This document shows, piece by piece, positions 53,701-63,254 of a stretch of DNA of 64,000 nt. A model generated the notes under the pieces. The model made no database searches. It was given only the letters and a program-made list of their open reading frames with translations, and was not told the DNA's origin. Origin of the DNA: Carpediemonas membranifera (taxonomy: Eukaryota > Fornicata); NCBI GenBank assembly GCA_019828565.1, contig JAHDYR010000032.1, positions 62,001 through 126,000 of the forward strand, given 5' to 3'. The position numbers were made by a program, and so were the translations under genes. Numbering within the stretch: the first letter of the stretch is position 1; every line of letters begins with the position of its first letter.

Positions 53701-54096
53701 CTGAAGGTGTTGTACTGAGAGGATGGGCGCATCGCTGGAGGACGGGCCGACATGTGTTCGAGCTGCAACATGCTCGCGATACCCGTGAGTTGCTCGTCAC
53801 GGGATGAGGTGATAAAATACGACCATACTAGACTGGTCGTGGTTTCGGTACAAGTCTCACAGAGGAAGGGACCCGTGAAACTACTATCTAAACTCGTTGA
53901 AGAGCTGCTATGCGCGGTAACGCTGCCCCTCCGCGGCTCTGAAGTACTTTGTGTTGTCGCCGCGTTGTTGTCTGATGACTGTTGGTCTCGTGTCTACTAA
54001 ATTGACTTCAAGCAAGGATGCCGGTCATGATAAGTGGAAGCTAAGTAATTACCTTACCTGAGTTTGGCGGGTAGCACAGCTAGCCTTGACAAAAGT
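50710..54096. repeat. 15-bp direct repeats bracketing 3.36 kb inside I
   Basis: AGCCTTGACAAAAGT occurs at 50710-50724 and 54082-54096. A duplication of this length is typical of target-primed insertion, so 50725-54081 may be a later insertion. No A-rich tail was seen at either border. Confidence 0.45.
51420..54060. other. 2.6-kb noncoding block of element I, nature unknown
   Basis: No frame longer than about 100 residues on either strand, mixed composition, and many short self-complementary pieces (for example CCTCGTATGTCAGTACGAGAGG at 53427-53448). Two stretches, 51868-51920 and 52216-52320, share words such as GACACTC.TGTGCTA and AGCATG..ATGCTCCG. It is not a recognisable rRNA despite the GTACGAGAGG word. 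A long structured RNA is possible. Confidence 0.4.
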
Positions 54097-54517
54097 GCGA
54101 GCCATTGTTGCTCAAATGGAGATGCTCGCGCCATGGGGTGAACGATGGCAAGCGCGATACAGTTGACAGCAGATGGGGTGTCTGCCCAGGCTGTCGCGTA
54201 CTGAGGATGTGGATGAGCAGCGGTCGAGCTTATCGTTGCTCTATGACGCTGGTTGCCCCTGACAGGGAATTGCGGAGACGGTGGCGTGCTAGCTCTATTG
54301 GTTCATGCCGTGTTGCTGTACGTGGAAGGGACCTGCAAGCTGGCGAGTTCGCACATGTTCGGGGATAACTGGAGAGCAAACCTTGAAGCTGCTCAATACG
54401 GGTGCTGTTTCAGCACTGTGTGGATAGAAGGATATAACTGGCCGTCTAGGACCCACTGCTAGCAGTTACGTGCTCCACATGCTCTGCTGAGCATTTGTTA
54501 GGAAGGTATACATGGCC

Positions 54518-55003
54518 TCATGTAGACATATAAATAGTGTGGATCGCTCCCACGACTGTAGGAACCGAGCTTGGTGTCCCCAGATGGGTCGTTACCTCTT
54601 TCGGTTTTTCATCGTCGATGATGGTAGTTGCCTGTCTGGCTTGGGCCATTGGCCCTGTGCCACTCTTGCTCATGGTCTGCTGGATGACCCGAATGATGTA
54701 TGACTTGCTCTGGGCGCATGTGGCCAAGCTGCTACTCTCTAGGTAGCTCTGGATGATGGTTGGGGACGATGATTCTGGAGGTCTACGTTGGTCAAAGTCG
54801 TGCGTGGGTCTGTCAGTGAGTCTACTGGGGTCACTGCCCCTTCTTGGCTTCTTCTCGCACTGTCTCGGGGTGTTCGATTTGGCTGGAAGTGGAAGTGGCT
54901 GGCTCCTCGGCGTGGTTTCGGTTTGTTTTGCCTTTTGGCGGCTTTGGTGGTGCTTATTCCTGGTGCTATCTGCACTGTATCGGCTTGTGCTTGGCCTGGC
55001 CAC
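54518..55003 (-). other. Possible small basic/Ser-rich protein of element I
   Basis: A 161-residue - strand frame starting about 350 bases inside the 5' LTR, where gag would be. It is rich in Ser, Pro, Arg and Gln with a more ordered C-terminal third (IIQSYLESSSLATCAQSKSYIIRVIQQ). It begins with GTG, and the opposite strand is also open, so coding status is doubtful. Confidence 0.25.
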
Positions 55004-55347
55004 TGGTCTCGTTGCTGGTCTCGGTCGATTGCCCTGAAGGAGCTTGATTGGCGCTCCAGAGCTGGTATTGCGGTGCTGTATCGTTTGTTGGAGCTTATTG
55101 AAGCTTGGTTACTGGTATTGGCCTGTTGTTTGCTTGTATGCTATAGTGCATTGGTGGAAGTTGATGGTCTTGTTGAACTAAACGCTCTAGACTTGTTGTT
55201 GCTTGCGAATTTCAGTTGAACTGTCGACACCGCGGAGACATTTGCATTGCGCTAACGGAAGAAATTGGTTCTGGTGAAAATGTCAATTGATGTTGCTTAT
55301 ATTGATTCTCCTGCGCCAGGACCGTTGAGCTCATCTCCTCCGGAAGA

Positions 55348-55359
55348 AATGATATCATT
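55348..55359 (-). other. Palindrome at LTR/internal boundary of I
   Basis: AATGATATCATT, perfect 12-bp palindrome including the last base of the 5' LTR. Confidence 0.85.
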
Positions 55360-55468
55360 GTGGTCAGTCCTGGACACAAGGGAACCAATAAAGACTTTAG
55401 AGAGAATACTGCCATATCCTGCACCAAATGTGCAGGATAATACCTGTTGTGACCTGAGTCACACCACA
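55359..55468 (-). repeat. 5' LTR of element I
   Basis: Same 110 bp as 50568-50677. Confidence 0.9.
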
Positions 55469-56974
55469 CTTGGCAACCTCGTCGAGGTGGACCCTGGCAC
55501 GCGTCCTGTGACCAGCTTCAGTCGCTTCTAGGCAGTGTCTGATGGGGGCTGCCCAGACGCGGACCATCGGGTAGGCCCAGTAAGCGAACTCCAACTTGCC
55601 TAGCAGCGTGCGAGCCTCCTGCATGCTGAGGGCAGCGCCGGGACGTAGCCATCCCTCCAGTGCCTGGACCAGGCACTCTGCCTTATCCGCCGGCAGCCTG
55701 ACCATCTGCTCCGGGTCCGCCTGCCACTCCAACCCTCGGAACACGACCTGGTGGGCTGGCTGCCTGGTCTTCCGGGCCGACTCGGCGAACCCCGCAAGAC
55801 GGAATGCGCCGATCGCCACGTGGGTATCCGTTGCGGCGGCGTCATCGATGAGGTGGTCGACGGAGACGCCGAGGGCCCGCACTAGACCCACGACCGGCTG
55901 GGTGAGCATCGTGAAGGCCTCCGGAGAGGTGGAAGACCCCATGCTCAGCACCTTGAAGCGCCAGACGTCATCACCCAGGCGGAAGGCGAACCGATTGCAC
56001 TCACCCTCGGCGAGCGGCACTTGGAAGAACCCTTTCTCGAGGTCCATAGTGCCCGCCTCACCTGCGCGGAGGAAGAGCGGCGGAAGCGGCTCGTAGGAGT
56101 AGCACCTGCGGCCCAGGTAGGTATTCTGATGTCGAGCATTGAGGATAGGACGCATTGTGCCGTCCTTCTTCATCTCAAGCCGGAATCGTCCAGTGACGAT
56201 ATCCCCTAGCTCGACATCCGGGACCCTCTCGGTGAACCCTGCCTCCTCGAGCTCGCGCGCCACCGCGAGCGCCTTGGGCAGCATGTCTTCCGTGAGGTAC
56301 CCCGCAGAGTCCTCATCGAATGGGGGCGGGGGTGCCACCCACGGCGGCGTGTAGCCGCTCATGGCCCACTCGACGACCTCCTCTGGTGCGTTCATGGCGT
56401 CTAGGAAGTCGGGGTCCAAGGCGCCACCCGGGCGGAAGGGGACCTGAGGCGCCACCCTCAGTGTCTGCTTGAGCGTCTCCACGCACAATGGATCTGCTCC
56501 CTTCCACCGGTCCGCCATCACCGCATGGACCAGTTCCAACACGGCAGCCCGACCCTCTACGGTGGCGAGGGCCTGGGCGACTTCGGCGGGCTCGACGGGG
56601 ACCCTGAGGTCTCCGGAGGCTTCATTCGGCTCTACGGGGGCTTGACCCCCGGAGACTGCGTCCTGAGATGCCTCGGCGCTGGGCTCGAGGACTCGCGGCT
56701 GCTCGACGCCCAGCTGGGCGGAGACTGATGCCGGCTCGACTGGACCCATACTCGTGGCGGACCCGGAAGGTCGGAGCATGCGCGCGCTCGACGGTGGTAG
56801 TCGACCCACCGGAGACTGAGGCCATCCCAGGCCGCTCGACGTTGTTTCCAACGGAGACTTCGGCGTCTTGGGCTGACACCGGCTCAACAGAGGCCGACGT
56901 AGGTCCTCTGGAGACTTTCCCCCGCCTTCTCCTGTTCTTCTTCCGTTCTCGTGACGCGGCCCGCGTATCTCCAC
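55469..56974 (-). CDS. Reverse transcriptase of the DIRS-like element
   Basis: A - strand frame with a Pro/Ser/Glu-rich N-terminal third and an RT domain: RFRLEMKKDGTMRPILNAR (fingers), GTMDLEKGFFQVPL (first catalytic Asp), LSMGSSTSPEAFTML and LIDDAAATD (second catalytic pair). These fit the DIRS/Ngaro RT branch and not Ty3. It overlaps the Gag-like frame by about 350 bases in another frame and continues into RNase H beyond element I. Confidence 0.75.
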
Positions 56975-57401
56975 AACCTAACTCAACTCGGCTCGGCTCA
57001 ACACAATACGGTTGGCGTTTACTCTTCATTCGGGAATACTTCCTCGGGATCTCGTGAAGAGAGTCGGAGGTGAGCCCAGCTGCTGCACCGACCTCTCCAC
57101 GGAGCTCCCTCAGGTTCTCCACCGTCAGAGCAAACCCATCGATATCGAACCTGCGCATGCGGCTAGCAAGGAGGTTAACGACGTAGGAGACCCCCTTGGC
57201 GTCAGGGACCTTGCGGAGTAGCTCGAGAGTGTCTAGCATCAACCACAGCTGCTGGGAGTCACAGCTGGGCGGCTCGTCGTAGAGGGGAGTACGCTCGTCC
57301 TCCCATTTGATGGCTGTCGGGGCCTTGCCACCATTGGCGATGGTAAGTCGGGCGTCGCGCACGGAAGAGCGGCCAAGCACCGCGGAGGATATTACGGACA
57401 T
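56622..57401 (-). CDS. Gag-like first frame of the DIRS-like element
   Basis: A 259-residue frame upstream of and overlapping the RT frame. The first 130 residues are helical (LWLMLDTLELLRKVPDAKGVSYVVNLLASRMRRF), followed by a very basic RERKKNRRRRGK patch and low-complexity sequence. Position and basic C-terminus fit a Gag/ORF1 protein. The last third may only be open because the RT frame underneath is GC-rich. Confidence 0.5.
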   Translation of the reverse strand: MSVISSAVLGRSSVRDARLTIANGGKAPTAIKWEDERTPLYDEPPSCDSQQLWLMLDTLELLRKVPDAKGVSYVVNLLASRMRRFDIDGFALTVENLRELRGEVGAAAGLTSDSLHEIPRKYSRMKSKRQPYCVEPSRVELGCGDTRAASRERKKNRRRRGKVSRGPTSASVEPVSAQDAEVSVGNNVERPGMASVSGGSTTTVERAHAPTFRVRHEYGSSRAGISLRPAGRRAAASPRAQRRGISGRSLRGSSPRRAE

Positions 57402-57488
57402 GAAGGACTGCGATGTCTGAGGATTCTGGGACCACAGCCCCGCCCCCTCGCGGGCACTCTGGGGCTCGCGCTCGACTCGGGAATTCTG

Positions 57489-57586
57489 TGAAGTCTGGAA
57501 ACAACAAGTGTGAAGTGTTTAAGGGGTATACCTCCTACTGGTGATAATGGCTCTAACTGCGTCTACATAATCATGTAAATACCACA
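57489..57586 (-). repeat. 3' LTR of element F
   Basis: 98 bp, copy of 61716-61813, with GGTATACC at its centre. Confidence 0.9.
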
Positions 57587-57614
57587 CTACCCCTCCTCCA
57601 TCAGAGCCATGCTT

Positions 57615-60600
57615 CTATTTCCGACTCTGACCGACTTTGCGCAAATGCTCGTCAACGCACTTTGCAAGTTGGCTATGGTCCTCCATGTACTTCAATAACA
57701 CGATGTTGGACCGCATGTCTTCGTCTGTTGCCACTCTCCAGGTGTCTTCGCTGGCTTCGAATCCCAGCCACCTGCACCTCACTTCCGGTGTCCTGTTGGC
57801 GTCTCTTCTAATCCTCCAGTCCACTATCTTCTTGATATACGCCTGGCTTCTATCTAAGGCGCATGCTACCTTGGCCTTCTCTTCGCTCCACTCTCCCTCG
57901 GCGACTTTCAGGTGAGAGACGTGCTTCTGATACGTCTTCTTCGTCTCTGGGTCTCGCACAACGTACGAGTTCGCCTTCCCGGGGACCTTCCTGACCACCA
58001 TCAACGGTCCGCGCCACTTGAGGTCGTACTTCTTGCGAATCTCCGCGTCGCGATCCACGAAGACCCAGTAACCCGCTGCCACGCGCGACTCAGGGTGCTG
58101 CCGCTGAATGTCAGCCGCTCGCTTCTGGCTGTCCTGCTTCTTCTTCGCCGCTGTCTGCTCCATATTCCTTCTTCTATTTTCTTCGTTCTGGATCATCCTG
58201 CGCGCAGCCTCCACCTCCTCCATCCTCTGTTCCTTGAGCTTGTCCACGGTCGCTCTGGTTCCATCCGCCACTACCAGTCTCCACGCCGACGACCCGGTCG
58301 CCCTCGAACGCGCCGAGTTGATGATGTTCTGGATCGACGGGAGCAGACCCTTCCATCTCCTGGTCTGCCGTTCATACATCTCGCACCGCAGGTGGCGGTT
58401 GACCTCTTTGTTCCACCGCTCGACCACGCCGTTCTCCTCGTGGTAGTACGGCGTCGTGTGGTTGACCCGCGCCCCGGTCTCCCTGGCCCACGCGTGAAAC
58501 TCGGTCGATGCGAACTGCGACCCGTTATCTGCTACCCACTCGACCGGCATCGGGAAGTGGGTGAGGTAGAACCTCTGCAATGCCTCGATGGTTTCTCGTG
58601 ACGACACCGTCTTCAGCGGGACCAGGGTGACCCATCGCGACGTTTCTTCCACAACTGTCAGGATGTTCCGGTACTCGCCGTCGGCCTCTTTCATGACGAT
58701 GGTGTCCACGAACACTCGACCATACGGTCCCAGCGGCTCGCGCGGCGCCGACTGGTACGGGTCGCCCCCCATACCCGACTTCTGGCACACGGGGCATCGT
58801 TTGACCATCGTTGACACGTCAGCTTCGGCTCCGTCCCAAGACAGTCCGATGTCCTCAAGCTTCCACAGGGTCTGTTGCACCCCATGGTGGCCCTTCCCAG
58901 CGCCGTGTACCTCCTTGAACCTCGCTTCCTTCTGACTCTCCGGCAGTGTCGGGCTCGCCTCCTGTGTCGTCCTGAACTCGTCTACTCTGAACAGCAGTTG
59001 CCCCTGCGGTCTCGGCTTGCTCTCTTCTGTCTCAGCGCCGGCTGCCGCTGGGCCATCCTCGTCTGACTCCGTCCGACTCTGGTCCGGAATGTCCTCCTGC
59101 TCCTGCTTCGCTTGCTCTCTGCGAGCGCCGCCCTCGATAGCCCGTCGGCGATCTCGTTAAGGCTGCCCGGCACGTGCTCCACGTCGAATTTGTAGTTGGC
59201 GAGCTCGAGTGCCCACCGCTGCACCATGTCGTCATTGGCGCCCCACACGTACGCGAGGTTCCTGTGGTCACACCACACCTTGAACTCCTGCGTTGCCAGC
59301 AGACGCCGAGCCTTGCGGATCGCGTGGACAATGGCGAATGCCTCCTTCCTATACGTGCTCCACCTGCGCTGCGAGCCGGACAGTGCCTTCGACAAGAACA
59401 TAATCGGCCGCTTGCCGCCCTCGTCCTCCTGCATCAGCACCGCGCCGACCCCCTTGTCCGACGCGTCCGTGTACAGCGCGAGTCTCTTCGCCGGGTCCGG
59501 GTGTGTCAGCACCGGCGCGCTCGTGACCGCCTTCTTCAATGCCTCGAGCGCCCTGTCCTGGTCCGGCCCCCACGGCGGCGCGTCCTTGAGCTCCATCCTC
59601 CTGATCGGCTCGGCCAGGTCCGCGTACGCCGGGATGAACTTCGCGAAGAAGTTGAAGATACCCAGGAGAGCCCTGACATCGCTGACGTTGTGCGCCGGGG
59701 CGAGCTTCTGTACACCCTCCACCCTCCACTCAGGCACGGACCGTCCCTCCTTCGACACAGTCCAGCCCAAGTACTCTACCTCGTCAAGGTTGAAAGCGCA
59801 CTTCTTCTCGTTAAGCTTGATCTTCCGCTCCCTCACCCGGTCCATGACATGCCGGAGGTTGGCCTCGTACTCCTCCACCGTCTCCCCGAACACCAGGATG
59901 TCGTCAACGTAGATGAGGCAGGCCGTCCCCAACATGTCCGCGAACGCCTCCTACAGCGCTGCCTGCATATGGCCCGCCGCCGTCGACAACCCGAACGGCA
60001 TCGTGTTATAGGTGAAGTGGCCGTCGGGTGTGGTGAACGCCAACAGCTCCTGCGTCCCCTCCTCGACCGGCACCTGGTGGAACGCGCTGCTCGCGTCCAA
60101 GGCTGCGAACTTGACCTTGCCCTCCAGCATCGTCATGATGTCGTCGATGGCCGGGAGGTCGTGCTGGGGATCCTCGATGAACTTGGTCAAGCGGATATAG
60201 TTGATACACGGGCGCCACTCCCCACCCTTCTTCTTCGCCATGACCACGCGCGACGACCAGGGCGACTTCGACCTACGGATGATCTTCGCCTCTTCCAGCT
60301 TCTTGAGGTGCTCCGACAGTGCCTGCTCAATCTCCGGCTGCCGCCTCCTCGGCAATTCGAAGTAGGGCACCGCATCATCACTCAGACTGATCTTGTACGG
60401 CTTCAGGTCTGCCGCGCCGTCGGCCGGGCCGAAGCAATCGGCATACTCCTCGCGGATCTGCTCGTCCATCGTGGCCAGCAACTCCTCATCGCCGTCGACG
60501 TCGGTCGTGGTGGCCTCCACGTTGATCAGGCCCAGCTCGGCAAGGGTCCTGAAGCAGATTGTGGGTTTGCAGCCAGCGATCACGTCCCAGTGGAGCGTGA

Positions 60601-61693
60601 CGTCGACGTCTTTCTTCAATGCGAGTCTGACCTTCTTCGATCCTCCCGTCAGCACTCTCGCCGTCGAGTTGTCGCCCAGCTTGACCCACCGGTCGGCCCA
60701 CTTCGTCCGGATGCCCCACTCTCTGGCCAACTCCGGCGGGATGAAATTGCTGCTAGCACAAGTATCGAGCCGCACCACATGCTCCTTCAGCCCGACACTC
60801 ATGCTGCACTCCCAAACCTTGCTTTCCACCCCCGAGGCAAAGACTAAACACTGATCGGGTTTACTGGCGTCCGGACAGTCCTTCGCGACGTGCCCCACCT
60901 TACCACACCGATAACAGCGACGGGTGCCTCCGGCTATCTTCGGCTCTGGGCAGTCCTTGGCCATGTGGCCCCCACCCCCGCAGTTATAGCAGTGCAACTT
61001 CTTCTGCCCCTGCTCTTGCTTCTGCACGTCTTTCTTCGATGTAGACGATGTGGGGGGCTCCAACAGCCCAAACTGCTTCATTGCCTCGCGCTTCTTCCTC
61101 TCCCACAGCATTACTGATTGCATGACTCCGGCTGAGTCAGTGCATGCGTCAACGACGCCCTGGAGTATTGCGTGTTGTCCTTCGTGCTTGCACGCCTCCA
61201 AGATCAGCCTCTTCGTTGCATCTATCGGGATGTCCTCTATCTTCTGGAACAACACCGCCGCTCTCGCTGAAATCCTGTTGAGCACTTCGCTTACGCTCTT
61301 CTCAGGTCCATTCGTCAAAAGCTTCGTCCGTGCGAACACTTCAGTGGGTAGGACGTGCTTTTCTATGCTCTTCTTCCAAAATGCGTCCTCCTTCTTCTGG
61401 TGTGCGCGTCGTGCCTTCTTGACGTCGTCTTGATGCTTCATGTACTGCTGAGTCGACACCGATCCGTTACCGTTCGTCGCACATGTCGGCTCCACGAACT
61501 CGTCGATCCTGGACTTCCCTGTCTCGCGTAAAACCTGTCTCTTCAACGCAGGCTTGACCAGGGAGTGAAAAGGCTTACGGTGCTTGCCGTCGTCTGCCTC
61601 CAGGCTGTACTCGTCGTAGATGTCTCGTACTCGCATATACTCTTCGATCGTGAGGTCCTTCATCGGTGGACCTATCGTTACGTCTTCTCCCAT
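57615..61693 (-). pseudogene. Gag-pol of element F (one stop, one frameshift)
   Basis: ATG 61693 begins a Gag with two CCHC knuckles ([28 protein letters not shown], near 61000-60890), a protease with Asp-Thr-Cys, and RT. A single in-frame TAG lies at 59951-59953 between the fingers and YVDD (near 59905). RNase H follows (TDASD near 59460). The frame changes near 58900-59000, before integrase, which keeps HHCC, DDE residues and a C-terminal chromodomain-like region (57700-57850). Pol has YVDD where the other Ty3 elements here have YIDD. Confidence 0.82.
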
Positions 61694-61706
61694 TGCGTCA
61701 AACCGT

Positions 61707-61716
61707 AGTAATTACT
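61707..61716 (-). other. Palindrome at LTR/internal boundary of F
   Basis: AGTAATTACT, perfect 10-bp palindrome including the last base of the 5' LTR. Confidence 0.85.
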
Positions 61717-61813
61717 GAAGTCTGGAAACAACAAGTGTGAAGTGTTTAAGGGGTATACCTCCTACTGGTGATAATGGCTCTAACTGCGTCTACATAATCA
61801 TGTAAATACCACA
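61716..61813 (-). repeat. 5' LTR of element F
   Basis: 98 bp, TG...CA, copy of the left LTR. Confidence 0.9.
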
Positions 61814-61818
61814 TTCTG

Positions 61819-62067
61819 GCCCCGAGCATTTTTAGGCATTTCGCCATCGCTCATACAGAAAGTTCTGGTACGTTGGGCTGATCCGCCCCATTCTTACACA
61901 GTGCCCGAAAAAGGGGTTTTCAAGCCCCAATTCGGCTTCGTTAGCGAGTTCTGGCTCTTTTTGTTCTGCGCTGTACCGAAAGTTAACCAACATCATAAGC
62001 ACTGCTCCACGGACGGTAGAAGTCTCGTGAACTGTGTTTGAGATATAAATATTGTGAATAGTCCGTC
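61819..62067 (+). promoter_or_regulatory. Promoter region of the antisense gene of element H
   Basis: Carries TATAAATATT at 62044-62053 and shares with the region upstream of the A antisense gene the blocks CATTCTTACA.AG, CTTCGTT..CGAG.T.TGGC followed by a T-run, and the TATA box. The order and rough spacing are the same, though the two genes sit in different places and orientations. Confidence 0.6.
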
Positions 62068-62151
62068 ATGGGGATCACTATGGGCACTTCCATTCGTCAT
62101 TTGGGAAAAGTGCAGGATATGTCGCTTTTTCCTGAGGAAAAGCGGCCAAAC

Positions 62152-63235
62152 ATGGCGGATACGCGTGCGCTCGACCAAATTCGTGAGCTTTCGATGGAGT
62201 TAACTGATGACGATTATCGCAAGGTGCTCGAAAATGCCCTTGCGACGATTGCTCGGACGCAACGCTATAAGGCCCGCACGATGAGCGCCCTGCAGAAGAA
62301 GGCCATCCGCAAGAGCGGCGGGAATGCCTCCCAGATGCCCATGATGCGGTTTGTGCGCCTCTATTCTTCTTACCTAGGATCTTCACCGTGCCGGCAACTT
62401 CCGCTCGGGAGCTCTGCCGTGTGCCGGTGGGGGGTGTGATGGAGGGGTGCTTCACGAAGCAGGCAGACCAGCTCGCCGATGTGGTTCGACGGTGCTTGGC
62501 TGGCTACGTTAACTTCGTTGAGGTGCCCCTCGAGGGGATCTTCGATCACCTCTCCACCGGCACGCTGTGGAGCAAGGACGCAGGCGGCTTGCTCGATCTG
62601 TCAGCCGGCCTGCTGGTCCAGCTCCAGCGAGAGCATCGTGCGCTCCGCTTCCTGCGGGAGGCGTCTCGCAGCCGTGCCGAAACCGACTCCGGCATAGTCC
62701 GCGACGCCGTTGACGCCGGCGTTTTCGATCTCAAGGGCAACGGCTCAAACAGGTACGTCACCCCGGAGACCCTGTTCTCGCTCTCCCGCGCTCTCGGCTG
62801 CGGCCAGAGCCTGGCCCGCCGCACCCTGTACCGGGTCGCCGTCTTGGCCCTCGCCCCAGACTACTACCGCTTGTTCCTCCACGGGGAGCGTAGCGAGAAC
62901 GTCTCAGTCACCGCCACTCACTGGGCCGCCCTGGTCGCTAACCTCCGCGCCATGGACGAGCTTCCGTCCCTGCCGGAGCGGCTCGGTCTGGCCATGCAGG
63001 TCTCTGACCCTGAGCGCGAGTACGAGGTCCTTGACGTGCTGGGTCACGAGATCCTGACGGCTGGATCCGACCGCCGACTCATTCTTCACGTTCAGTACGC
63101 GGGCACACTGCCCCTACCTGCACTGGTCTGGAGACCCTCGCTGCCGTCAGCGTGGCTCGCGAGTATCTGATCGACTTTGAGCTCGAGGACTGGATCAAGG
63201 GCCCTGACGACGAGTCCGATGACGACTACCAATAA
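62152..63235 (+). CDS. Antisense accessory gene of element H, spliced
   Basis: Convergent with the H pol gene; stop codons lie about 20 bases apart. ATG 62152 gives an N-terminus that parallels the A protein (M, acidic, then LDQIRELSMEL). A 29-nt intron with GT, a T-rich tract and TAG (62349-62377) joins it in frame to the second exon. The body aligns with the A protein (VEVPLEGIFDHLSTG, LVQLQREHRALRF, SLARRTLYRVAVLALAP, QVSDPEREYEVLDVLGHEIL). Near 63100 the frame must change again, either by a lost base or a 44-nt intron (63090-63133), to reach a conserved-looking REYLIDFELEDW end. Product about 340 residues, function unknown. Confidence 0.65.
62349..62377 (+). other. 29-nt intron in the antisense gene of H
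   Basis: GTTTGTGCGCC...TTACCTAG. Removal joins two frames that both match the A antisense protein. An intron on this strand survives retrotransposition because the element RNA is the other strand. Confidence 0.65.
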
Positions 63236-63254
63236 ATCTTGATTGAGAATCCGT

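Larger units (their letters stand above)
50564..55472 (-). mobile_element. Non-autonomous LTR element I (LARD-like, 4.9 kb)
   Basis: Two 110-bp LTRs (50568-50677 and 55359-55468) with TG...CA ends, a CTTG duplication (50564-50567, 55469-55472), a polypurine tract TTGGAGGGGCAG (- strand) at the 3' LTR and a palindrome at the 5' LTR show - orientation. The 4.7-kb interior has no pol and no frame above 190 residues. This matches large retrotransposon derivatives that depend on enzymes from other elements. It sits between RT and RNase H of the DIRS-like element. Confidence 0.88.
48434..57488 (-). mobile_element. Tyrosine-recombinase retrotransposon (DIRS/Ngaro-like)
   Basis: On the - strand: a Gag-like frame, an overlapping RT frame, RNase H and a tyrosine recombinase in place of a DDE integrase. 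The order fits DIRS-type elements. It is interrupted by LTR element I (50568-55468); the RT-RNase H frame is in register once I and one CTTG copy are subtracted. Terminal repeats (inverted or split direct) were not found, so ends are approximate; F is inserted close to the 5' end. Confidence 0.75.
57489..61813 (-). mobile_element. Ty3/gypsy LTR retrotransposon F
   Basis: 98-bp LTRs (57489-57586 and 61716-61813) with a 5-bp duplication TTCTG (57484-57488, 61814-61818). A polypurine tract GGAGGAGGGGTAG (- strand) abuts the 3' LTR. It inserted near the junction between the DIRS-like element and element H. Confidence 0.9.

Noticed and set aside
51180-54000. Possible large-subunit rRNA, because of GTACGAGAGG near 53440 and CTTAAGGTAGC near 51380
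   Set aside because: The first is one arm of a simple hairpin (CCTCGTA...TACGAGAGG) and the second is isolated. Other universal LSU motifs in the right order and spacing are missing on both strands.
57402-57488. Terminal repeat of the DIRS-like element
   Set aside because: Region is GC-rich with a small CCCC/GGGG inverted pair, but no partner repeat was found at the other end near 48.4 kb.
59174-60847. 557-codon + strand frame opposite the pol of element F
   Set aside because: Leu/Arg/Val-rich antisense shadow of RT and RNase H, unlike the accessory genes of A and H in position and composition.
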